A stretch of DNA of 11,824 nt, taken from positions 1 to 11,824 of the forward strand of contig JALRFB010000012.1 in the NCBI GenBank assembly GCA_023256555.1. The letters are read 5' to 3'. Positions 8,082 to 11,824 of this stretch are shown in pieces. Numbering within the stretch: the stretch's first letter is position 1; the number at the start of each line of letters is the position of its first letter. A program made the position numbers and the translations under genes. The notes under the pieces are model-generated. The model made no database searches. It saw only the letters and a list, made by a program, of their open reading frames with translations, and was not told where the DNA came from. Source of the stretch: Sediminibacterium sp. Lineage in GTDB: Bacteria; Bacteroidota; Bacteroidia; Chitinophagales; Chitinophagaceae.

Positions 8082-8720
8082 TTAGATCACCCAAAAATAC
8101 GCCATAACTTGCGTAAGAAGTCCAATGAAAAATCCAAGTATTAATTCTTGTTTTGAATGATCGCTAACAATCATTCGTGCACTCATGACTAATGCAGTGA
8201 TAATGATAGCCAATAATGTCCAAATAGCATTATCAACTGAGTAATACAAGCCAACTAAAATGACAGCAGTCAAAAATCCTCCTACCCCCATTGCATGCAA
8301 ACTGATCTTCATAAAATTATTGATGATTAAGCCTAAGGCTGATGCAATGAATATGCCAAAATAAAAAAACTTAAGCGCTAATGGTTGATCAGTAAAATTT
8401 CTACTTAAATAATACATCCACCAATAAAAAAACATCGTAATCACATAAGGAATGATACGTTCTTTCTGTGTTCTCAAAAAAATACTATCACTCAACTTTA
8501 GTCTCCACATTAAAAAAACAGCAAATGCTGGAAAAAACGCAGTTAACCAAAAAACACTGAATAAGCGTAATGTTAATTGCCACTCCGTAATACCCACAAA
8601 TTCATAAGGTAGTACTTGCATTAAATACAAGAAAAAATAGGTTGGTATAAATAATGGATGTACTATGTAGGAAATAAAATTTCCAATATATCTCAATAAG
8701 GCGGGAGTGGTATTTTCCAT
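8082..8720 (-). CDS. Divergent PAP2-like multi-pass membrane protein
   Basis: A 212-residue, very hydrophobic protein with about six TM helices (~14-35, 52-72, 90-107, 117-135, 146-182, 194-211, with the 146-182 block possibly two). Remnants of the type 2 phosphatidic acid phosphatase motifs are visible in order: a basic segment RTQKERIIPY (83-92) where KxxxxxxRP is expected; KISLH (138-142) where PSGH is expected; and R182-x5-H188-x3-E192 in place of SRxxxxxHxxxD, within ARMIVSDHSKQELILG. The key Arg and both His residues are kept, while Gly of the second motif is lost and Asp is changed to Glu. It could be an undecaprenyl- or lipid-phosphate phosphatase, or a non-catalytic relative. It lies between rpoN (18-nt gap) and the RND gene (10-nt gap), so it is probably co-expressed with both. 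The fold call is moderate and the activity uncertain. Confidence 0.65.
   Translation of the reverse strand: MENTTPALLRYIGNFISYIVHPLFIPTYFFLYLMQVLPYEFVGITEWQLTLRLFSVFWLTAFFPAFAVFLMWRLKLSDSIFLRTQKERIIPYVITMFFYWWMYYLSRNFTDQPLALKFFYFGIFIASALGLIINNFMKISLHAMGVGGFLTAVILVGLYYSVDNAIWTLLAIIITALVMSARMIVSDHSKQELILGFFIGLLTQVMAYFWVI
8092..8099 (-). promoter_or_regulatory. Possible internal promoter element ahead of the RND gene
   Basis: On the minus strand this reads TATTTTTG, a match to TAnnTTTG, ending 21 nt before the RND start codon at 8071. It lies inside the last codons of the PAP2-like gene. A TTG on the same strand at 8125-8123 gives a -33 candidate with a rather long 23-nt spacing. It could allow separate expression of the transporter. 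A chance match is quite possible in this AT-rich DNA. Confidence 0.25.
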
Positions 8721-8738
8721 GTATTTTATGGGTAATAA

Positions 8739-10238
8739 TTAGAGTTCTTTTCTAAGTCTTGCAACAGGAATGTTTAACAACTCTCTATATTTTGCAACAG
8801 TTCTTCTGGCAATATTATATCCTTTTTCCTGTAACAAATCTGTTAAGTCGTCATCACTTAATGGCTTATGTTTATCTTCAGCTTCTATCAATTCTGCTAG
8901 AATTGCTTTGACTTCTTTAGTACTTACTTCTTCTCCAGTATCTGTGGTCAATGATTCACTAAAGAAATACTTTAATAAATAAGTACCAAATTCTGTTTGA
9001 ACATATTTACTATTGGCAACCCTACTAACCGTAGAGACATCTAGTTTTGTTTTGGCTGCGATATCTTTTAAAATCATTGGCTTTAACTGAGTGGCATCTC
9101 CACTAAAAAAGAATGCTTCTTGATGATCTATGATGGCATTCATGGTAAGCAATAAGGTTTGCTGTCTTTGCAAGATCATTTCAATAAACCATTTTGCAGC
9201 ATCAATTTTTTGTTTGATAAAAAAAACCGCTTCTTTCTGGGCTTTGTCTTGTTTTTTTCCTCCCTCGTATTCTTTTAACATCATCTTATAATCATCACTG
9301 ATAATTAGAGGAGGTGCATTTCTACTATTTAAAGAAAGTTCTAATTTGTTATTGTTAATTAAAACAGTGAAATCAGGGATGATGTACATTTCAGCCTCGT
9401 TATTACTTACCGTATCTGCCCCTGGCTTAGGATTTAAAGTAACAATTTGATGCAGAACCTCTTTCATTGTAGCATCATCTAAATGAAGGCTTTTTTGTAT
9501 TTTGTCGTAATGTTTTCTTGTAAACTCGTCGAAATACTTTTCTAAAATGGTGATGGCCATTTTTAATACATCTCCTTTTTCATTCTCCTCTAATTTTCTT
9601 CTTAATTGAATCAGCAAGCATTCCTGTAAATTTCTTGCAGCAATACCAGCTGGTTCGAATTTTTGAATTAAGTTTAAAACTTCTTCAATCTGATTTTCTT
9701 CTACCCACATGTTTTGTTTAAAAGCTAAATCATCTGCAATAGATTGCAAAGCTCTTCTGAGATATCCGTCATCATCTAAACTGCCAATAATTTGTTCTGC
9801 AATTTTAAATAGTGTTTCTTCCAAATCAAGCATACTTAATTGATCCATTAACAGATCATTTAAACTTGATTCGGCTTTAATAGGTATTACTTTGTCATTG
9901 TCTAGTTCTGGATAGTAATCATCCTTGGTCTTATAATCAGCTATATCACCATCATCGTCATAATTATACTCACTAATCTCCTCATTACTCATTTCATATT
10001 CATCAACAGGAATAGCCTCTTCTTCTTGCAAGTCGTTGATGAGATCATCATTTGTATCATCACCTAATTCATTGTCTAACAATTCTGAGTTTAACTCTAA
10101 AGCAGGATTTTCTTCTAATTCTTCTTTAACCCTTTGTTCAATTTGAGCAGAAGGAATTTGCAACAGCTTCATCAACTGAATTTGTTGTGGCGACAACCTT
10201 TGAAGTTGTCTTTGTTGCATGGACTGCCCTAGTGACAT
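8739..10238 (-). CDS. rpoN: RNA polymerase sigma-54 factor
   Basis: A 499-residue sigma-54. Region I is the Gln/Leu-rich activator-interacting segment at 1-48 (MSLGQSMQQRQLQRLSPQQI, ending EELEENPALE). Region II, ~50-118, is strongly acidic. The core-binding domain (~120-320) holds the conserved DDDGYL (155-160) and FEPAGIAARNLQECL (194-208). The DNA-binding part has a helix-turn-helix near 388-412 (KDIAAKTKLDVSTVSRVANS) and the RpoN box ARRTVAKYRE at 477-486, which recognises the -24 promoter element; the protein ends 13 residues later, as usual. Sigma-54 needs an AAA+ enhancer-binding activator to open promoters, and none is encoded in this window. The ATG at 10238 gives the canonical N-terminus. 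It follows the aminotransferase gene by 11 nt and precedes the PAP2-like gene by 18 nt, so it is probably expressed from the aminotransferase promoter. By eye I found no full sigma-54 -24/-12 site in the window. Confidence 0.97.
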   Translation of the reverse strand: MSLGQSMQQRQLQRLSPQQIQLMKLLQIPSAQIEQRVKEELEENPALELNSELLDNELGDDTNDDLINDLQEEEAIPVDEYEMSNEEISEYNYDDDGDIADYKTKDDYYPELDNDKVIPIKAESSLNDLLMDQLSMLDLEETLFKIAEQIIGSLDDDGYLRRALQSIADDLAFKQNMWVEENQIEEVLNLIQKFEPAGIAARNLQECLLIQLRRKLEENEKGDVLKMAITILEKYFDEFTRKHYDKIQKSLHLDDATMKEVLHQIVTLNPKPGADTVSNNEAEMYIIPDFTVLINNNKLELSLNSRNAPPLIISDDYKMMLKEYEGGKKQDKAQKEAVFFIKQKIDAAKWFIEMILQRQQTLLLTMNAIIDHQEAFFFSGDATQLKPMILKDIAAKTKLDVSTVSRVANSKYVQTEFGTYLLKYFFSESLTTDTGEEVSTKEVKAILAELIEAEDKHKPLSDDDLTDLLQEKGYNIARRTVAKYRELLNIPVARLRKEL

Positions 10239-10249
10239 AATTTATATAA

Positions 10250-11449
10250 TTAGGAAAGCGCTTCTTTCAACACTTTTAAAAATTGTGCCCCTTTAGCATG
10301 CACTTGTTCTTCTGTCCAAACTAAACTAATTGCTGTAGAAACACATCTACTCATGATCGAATCACTTGCTTTGAATTCTATAGTTTGCAATTTTTTTAGC
10401 GCATTTTGCTGAGCATCATTTAAAGCATATAAGCTTTGTACATTTTTTAAATGATCCCACTTTTTAATATAATGCCAGTTATTAGCAAACCAATAAAAAT
10501 TACCAGCGAAAATACCAGCTGCTTTCAATGCTTCAATGGCTTTTTCTGTGTGTGCTTGTGAAGGTAAAAACCAAGATAAGAAACTTGCGCTATCTCCTGA
10601 TGGATCTGGTACCACTCTAAAGCTAATACCAGGAACTTGTTCCATATAAGATCTTAAAATTTGATTATGCTTTCTTTGAATTGCTAAAAAAGTATTCAAC
10701 TTTCTTATTTGTGCCAAACCAACAGCGGCATGTAATTCACTTATTCTAAAATTATATCCTAAGAAAGGATGCAAATCTGCTCCTCTATCCACTCCTAAAT
10801 GATCATGCCCATGGTCTGTAAATGCATCACATTTAGTGTATACATTTTGATCATTCGTCATCACCACACCTCCTTCTCCGCATGTAATTGTTTTTACAAA
10901 ATCAAAAGAGAAAGTACCAGCATGACCAATAGTACCTAAATGTTTTCCCTTGTAGGTACCCCCAATACTTTGACATGCGTCTTCTAACAATATAATTTGA
11001 TGTTCATCACAAATTGTTTTCAATGCATCTAAATCTGCCATACTACCACACATATGCACTGGCATAATACATTTTGTCTTTGGTGTAATAGCTGCTTTCA
11101 CTGCTTTTGGATCCAAAGTCAAGGTTTCATCTATATCTACCAAAACTGGTACGGCACCCATGCTTAAAACAGCTTCAAAACTTGCCACAAAAGTGAAAGC
11201 AGGCATAATCACTTCGTCTCCAACACCAATTCCCAATGCTGCCATTGCAGTGGTTAATGCTGCGGTACCACTTGAAGTTAATTGTGCATATCCTGTTCCA
11301 AAAGTCTTACAAATAGCTGCTTCTAACTCTTTAGATTTCCAGATACCTTTACGTGGACCGTCGAATCCATAGCGCATTAAAATACCTGTTTCCAAGACAT
11401 CATTTACTTCTTTTCTTTCTTCTTCTCCAAAAAATTCAAAACCGGGCAT
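10250..11449 (-). CDS. DegT/DnrJ/EryC1/StrS-family PLP aminotransferase, KdnA-like
   Basis: A 399-residue sugar aminotransferase of the DegT family: a PLP enzyme that transfers an amino group, usually from glutamate, to a keto sugar. Visible features are the cofactor phosphate-binding SSGTAAL (59-65), VIMPAFTFVAS (80-90), LLEDACQSIGG (154-164, with Asp157 expected to contact the PLP ring nitrogen), and SFDFVKTITCGEGG (181-194), in which Lys186 is the predicted Schiff-base lysine. The N-terminus MPGFEFFGEEERKEV, the block DHGHDHLGVDRGA (212-224), NFRISELHAAVGLAQIRK (233-250) and NNWHY (323-327) resemble, from memory, KdnA, the 8-amino-3,8-dideoxy-manno-octulosonate transaminase that makes 8-amino-Kdo for lipopolysaccharide. 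The partner oxidase KdnB is not in the window. An amino-sugar role in surface polysaccharide is the fallback. It is the first gene of the leftward cluster and has a good promoter element upstream. Family call firm; the KdnA assignment is about even odds. Confidence 0.92.
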   Translation of the reverse strand: MPGFEFFGEEERKEVNDVLETGILMRYGFDGPRKGIWKSKELEAAICKTFGTGYAQLTSSGTAALTTAMAALGIGVGDEVIMPAFTFVASFEAVLSMGAVPVLVDIDETLTLDPKAVKAAITPKTKCIMPVHMCGSMADLDALKTICDEHQIILLEDACQSIGGTYKGKHLGTIGHAGTFSFDFVKTITCGEGGVVMTNDQNVYTKCDAFTDHGHDHLGVDRGADLHPFLGYNFRISELHAAVGLAQIRKLNTFLAIQRKHNQILRSYMEQVPGISFRVVPDPSGDSASFLSWFLPSQAHTEKAIEALKAAGIFAGNFYWFANNWHYIKKWDHLKNVQSLYALNDAQQNALKKLQTIEFKASDSIMSRCVSTAISLVWTEEQVHAKGAQFLKVLKEALS

Positions 11450-11471
11450 AAGCTTGATTTTTAATGATAAA

Positions 11472-11479
11472 CAAAGGTA
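11472..11479 (-). promoter_or_regulatory. Bacteroidota-type -7 promoter element for the aminotransferase-rpoN cluster
   Basis: The minus strand reads TACCTTTG, an exact TAnnTTTG match, 22 nt upstream of the aminotransferase ATG at 11449. The predicted transcript start is near 11465-11467, with a leader of about 16-18 nt. No convincing TTG -33 element is visible. It lies in the 96-bp spacer between divergent genes, which favours a real promoter. It would drive the whole four-gene cluster. Confidence 0.55.
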
Positions 11480-11509
11480 GTTTAAAAAATGAAAATTGAG
11501 GGTTTTTCA

Positions 11510-11517
11510 GTAATTTG
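11510..11517 (+). promoter_or_regulatory. Weak candidate promoter for the DUF5606-type gene
   Basis: GTAATTTG, followed by C, is an imperfect match to TAnnTTTG: the TTTG is intact, but TA sits one base closer than the consensus. It lies 28 nt upstream of the ATG at 11546, a plausible leader length. No -33 element with proper spacing was seen. The call is mostly positional, since a promoter for this divergent gene should lie in the 96-bp spacer. Confidence 0.3.
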
Positions 11518-11545
11518 CGCCAGTAAAAAAACGAAATAGAACTTT

Positions 11546-11824
11546 ATGGAATACAATAACTTAATGGCAGTTTCTGGCCTACCTGGATTATTTGAAATGA
11601 TTAGCAGTAAAAACGATGGTGCTATCGCTAAATCTTTAGAAACTGGCGCTACTCAGTTTGTGAGTTCTAGAGTACATCAATTCTCACATTTAGAAAGTAT
11701 TGAAGTATATACCACTCATGATAATGTATTCTTGGCAGAAGTGTTCATTGCAATGGGCAAATCCAAAGAAGCATTGCCAAGCGAAAAAGATCCAAAAGCG
11801 GTAACAGCCTACTTTAAAAAAGTA
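11546..11824 (+). CDS. DUF5606-type protein, N-terminal part, cut by the window end
   Basis: An ATG-initiated frame stays open for 93 codons to the last base, so the gene continues past the window. The protein starts MEYNNLMAVSGLPGLFEMIS, then SKNDGAIAKSLETGATQFVS and SSRVHQFSHLESIEVYTTHD. This pattern resembles the DUF5606 family of small soluble Bacteroidota proteins, recalled from memory and of unknown function. There is no signal peptide or TM segment, so it is probably cytoplasmic. The Lys/Glu-rich stretch near residues 76-93 may begin a linker to the C-terminal part. The start is supported by the lack of any earlier in-frame ATG after the divergent spacer and by the usual MEYN beginning. 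It is transcribed away from the aminotransferase gene. Confidence 0.8.
   Translation, partial: MEYNNLMAVSGLPGLFEMISSKNDGAIAKSLETGATQFVSSRVHQFSHLESIEVYTTHDNVFLAEVFIAMGKSKEALPSEKDPKAVTAYFKKV

Noticed and set aside
1..11824. Sigma-54 promoters (-24 GG / -12 GC) that might show autoregulation of the rpoN cluster
   Set aside because: TGGCAC-like strings on the minus strand (near 5825 and 10710) lack the GC dinucleotide at the right distance and lie inside coding sequence. No full match was found by eye.
1..11824. CRISPR arrays, tRNA or rRNA genes, insertion sequences, phage or toxin-antitoxin genes
   Set aside because: No repeated spaced units, cloverleaf-like sequence, transposase motif or small paired genes were seen. 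Nearly all the DNA is taken up by long, recognisable coding genes.

Overview
The window is AT-rich and gene-dense, and looks like ordinary chromosome of a Bacteroidota bacterium, most likely in or near the Chitinophagaceae. Four things point there: promoter-like TAnnTTTG elements instead of -35/-10 boxes, no recognisable Shine-Dalgarno sequences ahead of starts, a lipoprotein that joins a DUF4369-like domain to a TlpA thioredoxin, and a DUF5606-type protein. The lineage is inferred from protein character and promoter style, not from a marker gene search.

Left arm (1-5751, plus strand): the 3' two thirds of alaS (alanyl-tRNA synthetase, running in from outside the window); a secreted protein with a TonB-plug-like segment followed by two PDZ domains; a clear intrinsic terminator; gatB (amidotransferase subunit B); and, 4 nt after gatB, a TlpA-like thioredoxin lipoprotein. 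The PDZ gene and gatB each have their own promoter-like element, and the gatB element lies so close to the ATG that a leaderless mRNA is predicted.

Right arm (5726-11449, minus strand): four tightly packed genes transcribed leftwards. In transcription order they are a DegT-family aminotransferase resembling KdnA (8-amino-Kdo synthesis), rpoN (sigma-54), a divergent PAP2-like membrane protein and a 12-TM RND/MMPL-family exporter. The gaps of 11, 18 and 10 nt suggest one operon linking an envelope-sugar enzyme, an alternative sigma factor and two membrane proteins. Its last gene overlaps the end of the thioredoxin gene tail to tail by 26 bp, and no terminator is visible there.

Far right (11546-11824, plus strand): the start of a DUF5606-type gene, transcribed divergently from the aminotransferase across a 96-bp spacer.

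No gene-free stretch exceeds 100 bases. I saw no tRNA, rRNA, CRISPR array, insertion sequence, phage gene or attachment site. I found no convincing new defence or mobile system. The best leads are the plug-PDZ fusion, the KdnA-like gene coupled to rpoN, and the asymmetric proton-relay motif of the RND protein.
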